A DNA stretch of 34,382 nucleotides from Rhizobium sp. Q54 (GCA_945889645.1 CAMDCA010000021.1:1-34382), one strand, 5' to 3'; shown: positions 1 to 8,623, counted from the first letter of the stretch. Program-made: numbers and translations. The notes: generated by a model from the letters alone, not told the origin.

Positions 1-39
1 CCCCCCGCCGCTCCCTTCCCCCGACCCCGCAGAAGCGCA

Positions 40-1284
40 ATGAACAGCACCTTCCTGCTTCTGCTGCTGGTCCTTCTCACCGCCGGCGCGTTCGTCTTCG
101 GACGCGCCCGGGCCGCGGCGATGGCCCCCGCGGGCGCCATCTCGCGCCGCTCCAAGCTGCATTCCTTACCCGCACAGCACGGCGCCCTGGTCGCCCTGTG
201 GGCCGGCATCCCCGCCGGATTGGCGCTCCTTGCCTGGAGCATCCTGGTGCCGCGCTTCGGCGCCGACTCCGAGGCCGCGTTCACCGCCTGGGCGCGCACC
301 GCCGTCGTGGTTGCCGTCGGGGTCGCCGGCATCGCCTTTGCCGCGGCGCGCATCGCGCCGCAGTTCCGCGCCCGCAATCACGTCGAGACGATCGTCCGCA
401 CCATTCTGCTGCTGGCGTCCGCCGTCGCGGTTCTGACCACGATCGGCATCGTCCTGTCGCTGCTATTCGAATCGCTGCGCTTCTTCGCCCTGGTGCCGCC
501 GCAAGACTTCTTGTTCGGCCTCACCTGGAGCCCGCAGACCGCCATCCGCGCCGACCAGGTCGGCTCGTCCGGTCAATTCGGCGCCGTGCCGGTGTTCACC
601 GGCACGTTGCTGATCTCGGCCATCGCCATGGCGGTTGCGGCTCCGATCGGACTGATGGCCGCCATCTATATGGCTGAGTACGCCGACGAGCGCGTGCGCA
701 CCACCGTGAAGCCGATCCTCGAGATTCTCGCCGGCGTGCCGACCGTCGTGTACGGCTTCTTCGCCGCTCTCACCGTGGCGCCGATCATCAAGAGCGTCGG
801 CCAGTATCTGGGTCTCGATGTGGCAAGCGAAAGCGCGCTTGCCGCCGGCGCCGTGATGGGCGTCATGATCCTGCCCTTCGTTGCGTCGATCTCCGACGAT
901 GTTATTCGCGCCGTTCCCATCGCACTCCGTCACGGTTCGATGGCGATGGGTGCCACCCGGTCGGAGACCATCCGCCGCGTGGTGTTCCCCGCCGCGCTGC
1001 CGGGCATCGTCGGCGGCCTTCTGCTCGCGGTGTCGCGCGCCATCGGCGAGACCATGATCGTCGTCATGGCGGCCGGCTTGTCCGCCAATCTGTCGTTCAA
1101 TCCGCTGGCGGCGGTCACCACCGTAACGGTGCAGATCGTCGGCCTGCTCACCGGCGATCAGGAATTCGACTCCGCCAAGACCCTGTCCGCGTTCGCACTC
1201 GGCCTGGTGCTGTTCTTCGTCACACTGATGCTGAACATCCTCGCGCTGCAGGTGGTGCGCCGCTACCGCGAGGCATACGAATGA
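40..1284 (+). CDS. pstC: phosphate ABC transporter permease PstC
   Basis: PstC is one of the two inner-membrane subunits of the high-affinity phosphate importer PstSCAB. The 414-residue product begins with a hydrophobic segment (about residues 3-25), has two more in the N-terminal third (about 50-70 and 80-105), and then shows the conserved binding-protein-dependent permease core. The EAA-type loop lies around residues 300-335, with GATRSETIRRVVFPAALPG followed by GETM. The N-terminal extra region is typical of alphaproteobacterial PstC. The start at 40 gives the complete N-terminal membrane segment, although the ribosome-binding site is weak. The stop overlaps the pstA start in an ATGA. PstS would be expected upstream, outside the window. 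Confidence 0.93.
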   Translation: MNSTFLLLLLVLLTAGAFVFGRARAAAMAPAGAISRRSKLHSLPAQHGALVALWAGIPAGLALLAWSILVPRFGADSEAAFTAWARTAVVVAVGVAGIAFAAARIAPQFRARNHVETIVRTILLLASAVAVLTTIGIVLSLLFESLRFFALVPPQDFLFGLTWSPQTAIRADQVGSSGQFGAVPVFTGTLLISAIAMAVAAPIGLMAAIYMAEYADERVRTTVKPILEILAGVPTVVYGFFAALTVAPIIKSVGQYLGLDVASESALAAGAVMGVMILPFVASISDDVIRAVPIALRHGSMAMGATRSETIRRVVFPAALPGIVGGLLLAVSRAIGETMIVVMAAGLSANLSFNPLAAVTTVTVQIVGLLTGDQEFDSAKTLSAFALGLVLFFVTLMLNILALQVVRRYREAYE

Positions 1285-2582
1285 GCGCTGCTCCCAATCC
1301 TGTCGTCCACGCCACGCGCGCCCGCGTTGCGGCGTCGCTCGTCCGCCGCCATCGCAACGAGCAGATTTTCCACGGCCTTGGCCTCGGGGCCATCGTGCTC
1401 TCGCTGCTGGCGCTGGCCAGCCTCATCACCGACGTGGTCGGCAAGGGCTACTCGGCGTTCACCCAGACCCACATTGCGCTGATCGTCACGCTCGACCCGG
1501 CGGTGATCGATCCCGACGGCACCCGCGATCCCGCGGCCCTTCTGCGCGCCGACTTCCAAACGCCGGTGCGCGACGCGCTGCGCGCGCGCTTTCCGGACGT
1601 CACCAGCAACGCCGAGCGCCGTCAACTCTACGCGCTCATCAGTCCCAGCGCGCCCTACATCCTTGCCGCCCAGGTAGCGGACGATCCGTCGCTCCTCGGG
1701 CGCACCCTTGAACTCGACCTGCTGGCCGGCGACGAAGTCGATACCCTCGTCAAAGGCTCCATCTCGCGCGACGTGCCCGAAGACCAGCGCCGCATCACCG
1801 ACCGCCAGATCGGCTGGGTCGACGCGCTGACCGCCGCGGGTGAAGTCTCGACTCCGTTCAACTGGGCGTTCTTCACCGGCGGCGACTCACGCGATCCAGA
1901 ATCGGCCGGCATCCTCGGTGCCGCCGTCGGTTCCGCGCTGACCCTCGCGGTCGCCTTGGTGCTGTCGTTCCCGCTCGCCGTCGCGGCCGCGGTGTATCTG
2001 GAAGAGTTCGCGCCCGACAACCGCTGGACCTACGTGATCGAGGTCAACATCAACAACCTCGCCGCGGTCCCCAGCATCATCTTCGGCTTGCTCGGCCTCG
2101 CTGTGTTCCTCAACTTCTTTGGCCTGCCACGCTCGGCGCCGCTGGTCGGCGGCCTGGTGCTGGCGCTGATGACCCTGCCGGTCATCATCATCGCCGCGCG
2201 CGGCGCCATCGCCGCGGTACCGCCGTCGATCCGCGAGGCGGCGATGGGCATCGGCTCCTCGCCGGTCCAGGTCGTGTTCCACCACGTCGTGCCGCTGGCG
2301 CTGCCCGGCATTCTCACCGGCACCATCATCGGTATGGCGCGCGCGCTCGGCGAGACTGCGCCGCTGCTGATGATCGGCATGGTCGCCTTCATCGTCGACG
2401 TCCCGCACTCGGTCACCGATGCCGCTACTGTTCTGCCGGTACAGATCTTCCTGTGGGCCGACTCGTCCGAGCGTGCGTTCGTCGAGCGCACCGCGGCGGC
2501 AACCTTGGTGCTGCTGGCCTTCCTGCTGATCATGAATGCCACGGCCGTGTACCTGCGGCGGCGCTTCGAAGTACGCTACTAG
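1281..2582 (+). CDS. pstA: phosphate ABC transporter permease PstA
   Basis: PstA is the second membrane subunit of the phosphate importer. The 433-residue protein has one N-terminal membrane segment (about 33-55), then a region of about 130 residues outside the membrane (the DUF3333-type insertion found in many proteobacterial PstA proteins), and a C-terminal permease domain from about residue 210. The EAA-type motif reads [20 protein letters not shown], followed by LPG and later GETAPLL. It is translationally coupled to pstC by a 4-base overlap (ATGA), and pstB follows 22 bases downstream. The length and insertion fit the family. Confidence 0.93.
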   Translation: MSAAPNPVVHATRARVAASLVRRHRNEQIFHGLGLGAIVLSLLALASLITDVVGKGYSAFTQTHIALIVTLDPAVIDPDGTRDPAALLRADFQTPVRDALRARFPDVTSNAERRQLYALISPSAPYILAAQVADDPSLLGRTLELDLLAGDEVDTLVKGSISRDVPEDQRRITDRQIGWVDALTAAGEVSTPFNWAFFTGGDSRDPESAGILGAAVGSALTLAVALVLSFPLAVAAAVYLEEFAPDNRWTYVIEVNINNLAAVPSIIFGLLGLAVFLNFFGLPRSAPLVGGLVLALMTLPVIIIAARGAIAAVPPSIREAAMGIGSSPVQVVFHHVVPLALPGILTGTIIGMARALGETAPLLMIGMVAFIVDVPHSVTDAATVLPVQIFLWADSSERAFVERTAAATLVLLAFLLIMNATAVYLRRRFEVRY

Positions 2583-2604
2583 GGCCAAAGGACCACTGGG
2601 CACC

Positions 2605-3459
2605 ATGAGGAACATGACCGTGATCGATCGCAGCCGCAGCGGGCAGACCGCGGATGTGCCCGGAGGCAGCGAGCCGAGTGTGGCGCCTGCCGCCTCCAGC
2701 AAGGAACACAAGTTTCAGGCCCGCAAGGTCGCCGTCTACTACGGCACCAAGCGCGCCCTGAACCACATCGACCTCGACATCGGCAAGGGTGAGGTGACGG
2801 CGCTCATCGGTCCCTCCGGCTGCGGCAAGTCGACCTTCATCCGCTGCCTCAACCGCATGAACGATCCGATTGCCAATTGCCGGGTCGAAGGCCAGATTCT
2901 GCTCGACGGCATGGACGTCAACGCGCGCGAAGTCGATCCGGTCGAATTGCGCGCCCGCGTCGGCATGGTGTTCCAGAAGCCGAATCCGTTCCCCAAGTCG
3001 ATCTGGGAGAACGTCGCCTACGGCCCGCGCATCCACGGCCTTTCGTCGACCAAGGTGGAGCTCGATGAGATCGTCACGCTCAGCCTGCAACGCGCTGCGC
3101 TGTGGGACGAGGTCAAAGACCGCCTGCAGGAATCCGGCACCAGCCTGTCTGGCGGCCAGCAGCAGCGCCTGTGCATCGCCCGCGCGCTCGCCGTGGACCC
3201 CGAGGTAATCTTGATGGACGAGCCGTGCTCGGCCCTCGATCCGATCGCCACCGCCAAGATCGAAGAGCTGATCGACGAGCTGTCCGGCAACTACACCATC
3301 GTCATCGTCACCCACTCGATGCAGCAGGCCGCGCGCGTGTCTGACATGACGGCGTTCTTCCATCTCGGCGACCTGGTGGAAACCGGGCCGACCGACAACA
3401 TTTTTACCACACCGCGTGATGAGCGTACCGAAGGCTACATCACCGGCCGCTTCGGTTGA
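2605..3459 (+). CDS. pstB: phosphate ABC transporter ATPase PstB
   Basis: PstB hydrolyses ATP to power phosphate import. In this 284-residue reading the Walker A motif GPSGCGKST lies at residues 69-77. The signature [14 protein letters not shown], Walker [14 protein letters not shown] and the switch histidine in IVTHSMQQA follow in order. The N-terminus carries about 35 low-complexity residues before the ATPase domain, slightly longer than E. coli PstB. The longer reading that starts inside pstA at 2536 has no support. ATG 2605 or the in-frame ATG 2614 are both possible, and the GAGG just before 2614 could serve either weakly. The next gene, phoU, has its ribosome-binding site across this stop codon. 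Confidence 0.95.
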   Translation: MRNMTVIDRSRSGQTADVPGGSEPSVAPAASSKEHKFQARKVAVYYGTKRALNHIDLDIGKGEVTALIGPSGCGKSTFIRCLNRMNDPIANCRVEGQILLDGMDVNAREVDPVELRARVGMVFQKPNPFPKSIWENVAYGPRIHGLSSTKVELDEIVTLSLQRAALWDEVKDRLQESGTSLSGGQQQRLCIARALAVDPEVILMDEPCSALDPIATAKIEELIDELSGNYTIVIVTHSMQQAARVSDMTAFFHLGDLVETGPTDNIFTTPRDERTEGYITGRFG

Positions 3460-3470
3460 GGAACTCCGCC

Positions 3471-4190
3471 ATGGCACAGCACATTGTCAAAGCGTTCGAC
3501 GAACAACTGAACCAGCTCGACGCCAAGATCGCCGAGATGGGCGGCCTGGCAGAGTCGCTGCTCGCCGACGCCATCGAAGCGCTGTCCAAGCGCGACGCTG
3601 AGGTCGCCGCCGACGTCGTTACCGGCGACCGCAAGCTCGACCAGCTCGAGGACGAGGTCAACGATCTGGCGTTGCGTCTGCTGGCGCTGCGCCAGCCGAC
3701 CGCCACCGACCTGCGCGCCGTGCTCGCCGCCCTGAAGATCTCCAGCGACCTCGAACGCGCCGGCGACCTGGCCAAGAACATCGCCAAGCGCGCCATCACC
3801 ATCGCCAAGGCGTCGCCGATCGCGCCGGTCACCGGCATCGTCGGCCTCGGTGCCCTGGTGCAGGGCCGCATCAACACCGCCATCGATGCGTTCGTCGCGC
3901 GCGACGCCAAACTCGCCATGGACGTGTGGAGCTCCGACGAAGAAGTCGACCAGCTGCACACCAGCCTGTTCCGCGAGTTGCTGACCTACATGATGGAGGA
4001 TCCGCGCAACATCAGCGCGTGCGCCCACCTCCTGTTCATCGCCAAGAACATCGAACGCATCGGCGATCACGTCACCAATATCGCCGAACGCATCGTCTTC
4101 CTGGTGCGTGGCAAGGCGCCCGAGCGCGAGCGCCACAAGGAAGACGAGTCGAGCTCCACGGAGGTACGGCCGTTAAAGAAGGAAAATTGA
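3471..4190 (+). CDS. phoU: phosphate signalling protein PhoU
   Basis: PhoU links the Pst transporter to the PhoR/PhoB two-component system and represses the Pho regulon when phosphate is plentiful. The 239-residue protein has the expected two related three-helix repeats; the family E/DxxxD metal-binding patterns appear as DLERAGDLAKNIAKR (first repeat) and NIERIGDHVTNIAER (second repeat). The start at 3471 is chosen because GAGGA at 3458-3462 sits 8 bases upstream and overlaps the end of pstB. The stop overlaps the phoB start by one base (TGATG). The acidic, charged tail beyond the last repeat (after about residue 215) is typical of alphaproteobacterial PhoU. Confidence 0.95.
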   Translation: MAQHIVKAFDEQLNQLDAKIAEMGGLAESLLADAIEALSKRDAEVAADVVTGDRKLDQLEDEVNDLALRLLALRQPTATDLRAVLAALKISSDLERAGDLAKNIAKRAITIAKASPIAPVTGIVGLGALVQGRINTAIDAFVARDAKLAMDVWSSDEEVDQLHTSLFRELLTYMMEDPRNISACAHLLFIAKNIERIGDHVTNIAERIVFLVRGKAPERERHKEDESSSTEVRPLKKEN

Positions 4191-4873
4191 TGATTCTCGT
4201 CGTTGAGGACGAGGCCCCGCTCGCCGAGGTGCTGCGCTACAACCTCGAGGGCGAAGGGTTCCGGGTCACCGTTGCGCCCGATGGCCGTTCAGCGCTGGAA
4301 AAACTAGAAGAAGCCCCGCCCGACCTCGTCGTGCTGGACTGGATGCTGCCCGAAGTCTCCGGCCTGGAAATCTGCCGCACCATGCGGCGGCGGCCAGAGT
4401 TGCGCGGCGTTCCGGTGATCATGCTCACCGCCAAGGGCGAGGAATCCGACCGCGTGCGCGGCCTCGACGCCGGCGCCGACGACTACATGGTCAAGCCGTT
4501 CTCGCCCAAGGAGCTGATTGCCCGTGTGCGCGCGGTGCTGCGCCGCACCAAGGCAGGCGCCTCCGGCGAACCCCTGCGCGCCGGCCCGATCGAGATGGAC
4601 CTGGAAACCCACCGCGTCCGCCGCGACGGCGTCGAAGTGGCGCTGGCGCCGACCGAGTTCCGCCTGCTGCGCGTCTTGTTGGAACGCCCCGGCCGCGTCT
4701 ACTCGCGCGAACAGCTGCTGGATTTGGTCTGGGGCCGCGACATCTACGTCGAAGCCCGCACGGTCGACGTCCACATCCGCCGCCTCCGCGTCGCCCTCAA
4801 CGCCAACGGCGCCAAAGACGTCATCCGCACCGTCCGCTCCGAAGGCTACGCATTGGAACCCGAAGGCGCGTGA
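4190..4873 (+). CDS. phoB: phosphate regulon response regulator PhoB
   Basis: PhoB is the transcription activator of the Pho regulon. The 227-residue protein has a receiver domain with the acidic pair E6-D7, phosphoacceptor D50 (VVLDWMLPE), the conserved Thr in MLTAK and Lys in VKPFSP. A linker of about 10 residues leads to an OmpR-type winged helix ending in HIRRLRVAL and RTVRSEGYAL. ATG 4190 overlaps the phoU stop, and AAGGAAA lies just upstream. It closes the pst operon; the partner kinase PhoR is not in the window and may lie left of pstS. A longer reading beginning inside phoU is not credible. Confidence 0.95.
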   Translation: MILVVEDEAPLAEVLRYNLEGEGFRVTVAPDGRSALEKLEEAPPDLVVLDWMLPEVSGLEICRTMRRRPELRGVPVIMLTAKGEESDRVRGLDAGADDYMVKPFSPKELIARVRAVLRRTKAGASGEPLRAGPIEMDLETHRVRRDGVEVALAPTEFRLLRVLLERPGRVYSREQLLDLVWGRDIYVEARTVDVHIRRLRVALNANGAKDVIRTVRSEGYALEPEGA

Positions 4874-4882
4874 CCCGCTATT

Positions 4883-4920
4883 CCCTCCCCCCTTGAGGGT
4901 GAGGGTGAGGGTGGGGGGCG
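4883..4920. repeat. dispersed repeat, family A, copy 1 (C-run/G-run hairpin at a convergent junction)
   Basis: A stretch of CCCTCCCCCC is followed by three GAGGGT units and a G run, so it can fold into a C-rich/G-rich hairpin. The same word pattern recurs at 15395-15441 and 22561-22582. It fills the gap between the convergent ends of phoB and the gene at 4937, where it could act as a bidirectional transcription stop, although no T tract follows. Confidence 0.6.
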
Positions 4921-4936
4921 GGACGCACGCGGACTA

Positions 4937-5800
4937 TCAGAGCGCATCCCGCGCCGCCGCCAGAATCCTCACCGCCTCCGCGTTCATCAGCCCCGGGCAG
5001 CTCCACAGATTGGCCGGCACGGTCGCGACATGCTGCGCCAGTCCAGCCCGCCGCACCGCCGGGTGGCGCAGCATCTGTTCGGCGATCGACGGGCGGCCTG
5101 CGACATATTCCGGCGACACCACCAGGTCAGGTCGCAGCACTAGCAGTTCTTCGAGCGACAGGTGGCCGTACGCCCGGATGCCTGTCTCGCCCGCGACATT
5201 GGCGAGACCAGCCGCTGTCAGAATCTCGTGCTCGAAGCTCCCTGGCCCCGCGGTGAACCCACCTGGCTGAAACACCGCGGCACGCTTCGCCGCGACCCCC
5301 GGCTTCGGTGCCGCAGCAGCGAGCGTCGCATCCATCTCCGCCAGCGCTGCGTCGGCATTGCCGCGTTCGCGCAACAGATCGCCGACCAGGCGCACCTGGG
5401 CGCGCAGCGACTCCAGCGTGGTGGGCGCGTCCAACACTTCGACGTTGTACCCGGTGCGGCGCAGCATCCGCACCGTGAACGGCGTGATGTAGGCACCGGC
5501 CAACACCAAATCGGGATTGAGCGGAAGAATCTCCTCCGCTGCGCCGTGGTTGATCCTCGGCACGCGCGCCGCGCGATCGGCAAGCACGGCGCTGCGCGGG
5601 TCGGTGGCGAGCCACGTCACCGAGGCGACGTTCTCCGGCTTGGCGAGCGCCAGCACCATCTGGTCGAGGCACAAGTTCAGCGAGACGACGCGGGTCGGTC
5701 GCCCGCGCGCGCCAAACTCCTGCCCCGGCGGAAGCTGTGCCAGGCTCGCGGCAGCGAGCAGCGTCAGCGCGAGAGCGGCTAAGGGGAGTGGCCAGCGCAT
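4937..5800 (-). CDS. periplasmic binding protein of the BtuF/FecB (TroA-like) fold, orphan
   Basis: The 287-residue protein has an N-terminal signal peptide (about residues 1-21, cut near SLAQ). It then shows the pattern of ABC-type vitamin B12 or iron-siderophore binding proteins: RVVSLNLCLDQMVLALA, later EEILPLNPDLVLAG and LEELLVLRPDLVVSPEY. Two Cys residues (in NLCLDQ and LWSCPG) are at positions that are often paired in BtuF-like proteins. It should capture a corrinoid, heme or ferric chelate in the periplasm, but no permease or ATPase of the BtuCD/FecCD type is adjacent, so the substrate cannot be named. It is convergent with phoB. Its 5' region contains a 25-base tandem repeat. Confidence 0.8.
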   Translation of the reverse strand: MRWPLPLAALALTLLAAASLAQLPPGQEFGARGRPTRVVSLNLCLDQMVLALAKPENVASVTWLATDPRSAVLADRAARVPRINHGAAEEILPLNPDLVLAGAYITPFTVRMLRRTGYNVEVLDAPTTLESLRAQVRLVGDLLRERGNADAALAEMDATLAAAAPKPGVAAKRAAVFQPGGFTAGPGSFEHEILTAAGLANVAGETGIRAYGHLSLEELLVLRPDLVVSPEYVAGRPSIAEQMLRHPAVRRAGLAQHVATVPANLWSCPGLMNAEAVRILAAARDAL

Positions 5801-5813
5801 GGCCGACGATAGC

Positions 5814-5876
5814 GCGCCGCAGGCGCGTCAACCAATGAGCGCCGCAGGCGCGTCAACCAATGAGCGCCGCAGGCGC
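5814..5876. repeat. 25-base tandem repeat upstream of the binding-protein gene
   Basis: Two complete copies (5814-5838 and 5839-5863) and a 13-base partial copy (5864-5876) are present. Each unit begins with the small inverted repeat GCGCC-GCA-GGCGC. Read on the minus strand, each full unit contains TTGACG, a -35-like word, followed by a CTATCG stretch close to the start codon of the gene at 5800. The repeat may therefore multiply a promoter element or a regulator site. Confidence 0.75.
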
Positions 5877-5934
5877 CTAGTGGGCACCCCGCTGCGGGCG
5901 TACTATTTCAGGAGAACGGGAGCCTCAGATTAGG

Positions 5935-6087
5935 TCGGTCCGGCCCAGCGCCCCCGGGGGATGGAAAGGAGCCAGGACCGGACCGAGTTGGAGGCCCAAC
6001 GATGAGAAATATGGAGTGCCAATGTGCCTGAACAAGGGCCGAAAATAGGCATTTGTGGGGCACGCAAAACGCCTTGAAAACCAAGGC
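5935..6087 (+). promoter_or_regulatory. folded 5' leader of the O-methyltransferase gene, class not recognised
   Basis: The sequence shows a 9-bp perfect stem (TCGGTCCGG 5935-5943 with CCGGACCGA 5978-5986) enclosing a loop with CCCCCGGGGG and several GGA words. A short stem GTTGG/CCAAC follows, with GGAGG between its arms, then a 10-codon ORF (6002-6031) and a second perfect hairpin GCCTTG-AAAAC-CAAGGC (6071-6087). It ends 31 bases before the methyltransferase start. A -10-like TACTAT lies at 5901-5906. I do not recognise a named riboswitch. The order of structures plus a short ORF suggests an attenuation-type or translation-coupled leader, which is inference. Confidence 0.45.
6002..6031 (+). 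CDS. possible 9-residue leader peptide (MRNMECQCA)
   Basis: The 10-codon frame ATG...TGA is preceded by a strong GGAGG at 5990-5994 with 7-base spacing, better than the site of the methyltransferase gene downstream. It contains two Cys codons separated by Gln. The GGAGG lies between the arms of a 5-bp stem, so its translation could depend on folding. No homology can be claimed for so short a peptide. Confidence 0.35.
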   Translation: MRNMECQCA

Positions 6088-6117
6088 TTAGAGCTGAAAC
6101 GGAGCAGTCAAAACGCG

Positions 6118-6789
6118 ATGTCTCGCAAGGTCGTGAACCTGACCGATAACCTGTACGACTACCTCGTGCAGGTCGGCGCGCGCGAGCATCCTGTGCTGCA
6201 GCGTCTGCGCGCCGCGACCGCGGCCGAGACGGGTGACGCGGCCGGCATGCAGATTGCCCCCGATCAAGGCGCCTTGATGGCGATGCTGGTGCGGCTGCTC
6301 GGTGCGCGCCGCACCATCGAAGCCGGGACGTTCACCGGCTACAGCGCGCTCGTCGTCGCGTTGGCGCTGCCCGACGACGGCCGCCTCGTTGCCTGCGACG
6401 TCAGCGAACAGTGGACGGCCATCGCGCGGCGCTTCTGGGCCGAGGCCGGTGTCGCGCACAAGATCGACCTGCGCCTGGCGCCTGCGATCCAAACGATGGA
6501 CGCGCTGCTCGCGGTGGGTGAGGCGGGGCGCTTCGACTTCGCCTTCCTCGATGCCGAAAAGGTCGAGTACGACGCCTACTACGAGCGCTCACTCAAGCTG
6601 CTGCGTCCCGGCGGCGTGGTCGCGGTGGACAACGTGCTGTGGAGCGGACGCGTCGCCGACCCCAAGGTCATCGACGCCAACACCCGCGCCATCCGCGCGC
6701 TGAACGAAAAGATCCGCACCGATGCGCGCGTTGACGTCGTCCTGGTGCCGGTCGCTGACGGCCTGTTCCTCGCCCGCAAGCGCGGCTAG
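6118..6789 (+). CDS. class I SAM-dependent O-methyltransferase (CCoAOMT-like)
   Basis: The 223-residue protein belongs to the caffeoyl-CoA/catechol O-methyltransferase-like family, which transfers a methyl group from SAM to a hydroxyl. It has the glycine-rich SAM motif as EAGTFTGYSALVVALAL, the acidic ribose-binding position in LVACDVSEQW, the metal-binding DFAFLDAEKVEYDAYYE, and VAVDNVLWSGRV near the end. The substrate is unknown. ATG 6118 gives the usual family length; GGAG at 6101-6104 is rather far upstream. A longer GTG reading from 6055 would run through the hairpin of the leader and is unlikely. The permease genes follow after 23 bases. Confidence 0.88.
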   Translation: MSRKVVNLTDNLYDYLVQVGAREHPVLQRLRAATAAETGDAAGMQIAPDQGALMAMLVRLLGARRTIEAGTFTGYSALVVALALPDDGRLVACDVSEQWTAIARRFWAEAGVAHKIDLRLAPAIQTMDALLAVGEAGRFDFAFLDAEKVEYDAYYERSLKLLRPGGVVAVDNVLWSGRVADPKVIDANTRAIRALNEKIRTDARVDVVLVPVADGLFLARKRG

Positions 6790-6812
6790 CGCACGCCGAC
6801 GATCTCCGCTCC

Positions 6813-7760
6813 GTGACGACCTTTCTGATTCGCCGGCTCATCGGCCTGCTCGCCGCGTTGCTGGCGGCGAGCATCGTCACGTTCGTCGCCGTCGAGATCC
6901 TGCCCGGCGATCCGGCCCGCTCTATTCTGGGCATCGGTGCCGAGCCGACGGCGGTCGCGGCGCTGCAGCACCAGCTCGGTCTCGATCAACCGGTACTCAT
7001 CCGCTACGCCCATTGGGTGTCGGGACTGGTGGGAGGCGAACTCGGTCTCAGCTGGACCTACCGCGTTCCGGTCGCCGACCTGTTGGGCCCGCGTCTGGCG
7101 GTGACCATCCCACTCGCCGTCCTCGCCATGCTGCTCACGGTCGTCGTCGGCCTCGGACTCGGCATCGTTGCGGCGTTGCGTCCCGGCACCGCGGTCGATG
7201 CGGGCGCCATGACGCTCGCCCACGCCGGCATGGCGCTGCCGAACTTCTGGCTCGGCCTGCTGCTCATCCTGCTGTTCTCCGTCCACCTGCAATGGCTGCC
7301 GGCCGGCGGCTTCCCGGGCTGGGACGCGGGTGTGGTCCGTGCGATCGGCGCGCTACTCCTGCCAGCGACCGCATTGGCTGCCGTCCAGGCCGCCATCCTC
7401 GCCCGCGTCAGCCGCGCCGCACTGCTCGATGTGGCAAAGGACGATTTCGTCCGCACCGCGCGGGCCAAGGGACTGAGCCAATCCGGCGCGCTACTGCGTC
7501 ACGCCTTGCGCAATGCCTTCGTGCCGGTGACCGCGTTGATGGGCCTGCAGTTCTCCTACCTGATCGCCGGGGCGGTGATCGTCGAGAACGTGTTCGCCCT
7601 GCCCGGCCTCGGCCGCTTCGTGTTCCAGGCGATCGCCAACCGCGATCTCGTCGTCGTCGAGTCGGTGGTGTGGCTGCTGGCGGCGCTGGTCATCGTCGTC
7701 AGCTTCGTCGCCGACGTCGCCGCGCGTCTGCTCGACCCGCGCCTAAGCGAGTCCCGATGA
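6813..7760 (+). CDS. oligopeptide/dipeptide-type ABC transporter permease (DppB-like)
   Basis: The 315-residue inner-membrane protein begins with RRLIGLLAALLAASIVTF and has the DppB/OppB pattern: a first membrane segment, VEILPGDPARSILG, and a C-terminal permease domain with the EAA loop RTARAKGLSQSGALLRHALRNAF. It should form a heterodimeric channel with the next gene product for uptake of peptides, nickel or other small molecules. GTG 6813 is used as the start because it gives the standard N-terminus. The stop overlaps the next start (ATGA). No ATPase or binding-protein gene of this system is in the window. Confidence 0.88.
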   Translation: MTTFLIRRLIGLLAALLAASIVTFVAVEILPGDPARSILGIGAEPTAVAALQHQLGLDQPVLIRYAHWVSGLVGGELGLSWTYRVPVADLLGPRLAVTIPLAVLAMLLTVVVGLGLGIVAALRPGTAVDAGAMTLAHAGMALPNFWLGLLLILLFSVHLQWLPAGGFPGWDAGVVRAIGALLLPATALAAVQAAILARVSRAALLDVAKDDFVRTARAKGLSQSGALLRHALRNAFVPVTALMGLQFSYLIAGAVIVENVFALPGLGRFVFQAIANRDLVVVESVVWLLAALVIVVSFVADVAARLLDPRLSESR

Positions 7761-8623
7761 CCCTGCGCCTCGCCACCACTGACTTCGTCTTGCCCGGGCA
7801 ACCGGCGCGCGCCCGCCTGCGCGCCTCGCCGAGTCTGGTGGTGGGTGCCGCGTGCCTCGGCGCCGCCCTGTTCGCCGCCGCCGTCTCGCTGTTCTGGACA
7901 CCGTACCCGGCCCAAGCCATCGACGTGCAGGCCCGCCTCGCCGGGCCCAGCGCCGCGCACTGGCTCGGCACCGATCCGTTCGGCCGCGACGTCGCCTCTC
8001 GCATCCTCGAGGGCGCGCGCAACGCACTGTTCGTCGGCACGGTCGCGGTGGCACTGGGTGCCGGGTTCGGTATCGCCCTCGGGCTCCTCGCCGCCGCCGC
8101 GGCGCGTTGGCTCGACGAAGCCATCGGCCGCGCCGCCGATCTGGTGTTCGCGTTCCCCGCCATCCTGTCGGCGATCTTGCTGTCGTTGTTGCTCGGCCCC
8201 GGCATGGTGACGGCGACGCTCGCCATCGCCATCTTCAACGTGCCGGTATTCGCCCGCCTGGCGCGCAGCGCCGCCGGTGTCGTGTGGCAGCGCGAGTTCG
8301 TGCGCGCCGCCGCAGCGCTCGGCAAGGGCCGCACGCGCATCACCCTAGACCATGTGCTGCCCAACATCGCCGGCTTGCTGCTGGTGCAGGCGTCCGCCAG
8401 CTTCGCCATCGCCATCCTGGCCGAAGCCGCGCTGTCCTATCTTGGCCTCGGCACCCAGGCACCCGCGGCCAGCTGGGGCCGCATGTTGTTCGAGGCGCGC
8501 ACCTATCTGGCGCAAGCCCCGACGCTGGCATTGTTCCCCGGCCTCGCCATCGCCGTCGTCGTGCTGGGCGCCAATCTGGTCGGCGACGCCCAGCGCGATT
8601 CTCTCGACCCGCGCCGGGACTAG
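7757..8623 (+). CDS. oligopeptide/dipeptide-type ABC transporter permease (DppC-like)
   Basis: The 288-residue protein has the DppC/OppC layout: an N-terminal membrane segment at about 28-48, the periplasmic LGTDPFGRDVASRILEGAR box, then permease segments with the EAA loop RAAAALGKGRTRITLDHVLPNIAG. The end AQRDSLDPRRD is typical for the family. It is coupled to the upstream permease by a 4-base ATGA overlap. Since DppD/DppF-type ATPases normally follow and are absent here, the transporter must be completed from elsewhere or borrow ATPases. Confidence 0.88.
   Translation: MTLRLATTDFVLPGQPARARLRASPSLVVGAACLGAALFAAAVSLFWTPYPAQAIDVQARLAGPSAAHWLGTDPFGRDVASRILEGARNALFVGTVAVALGAGFGIALGLLAAAAARWLDEAIGRAADLVFAFPAILSAILLSLLLGPGMVTATLAIAIFNVPVFARLARSAAGVVWQREFVRAAAALGKGRTRITLDHVLPNIAGLLLVQASASFAIAILAEAALSYLGLGTQAPAASWGRMLFEARTYLAQAPTLALFPGLAIAVVVLGANLVGDAQRDSLDPRRD

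Noticed and set aside
1-39. Pho box or promoter upstream of pstC
   Set aside because: Only 39 bases precede pstC and none match; control would be at pstS or further left, outside the window.
5970-5986. B12-box-like words AGCCAGGA and CCGGACC near a BtuF-like gene
   Set aside because: The cobalamin riboswitch core is missing, the spacing is wrong, and the orientation is away from the BtuF-like gene.
6118-6789. A longer methyltransferase starting at GTG 6055
   Set aside because: The extra 21 codons run through a perfect hairpin and have no family similarity.
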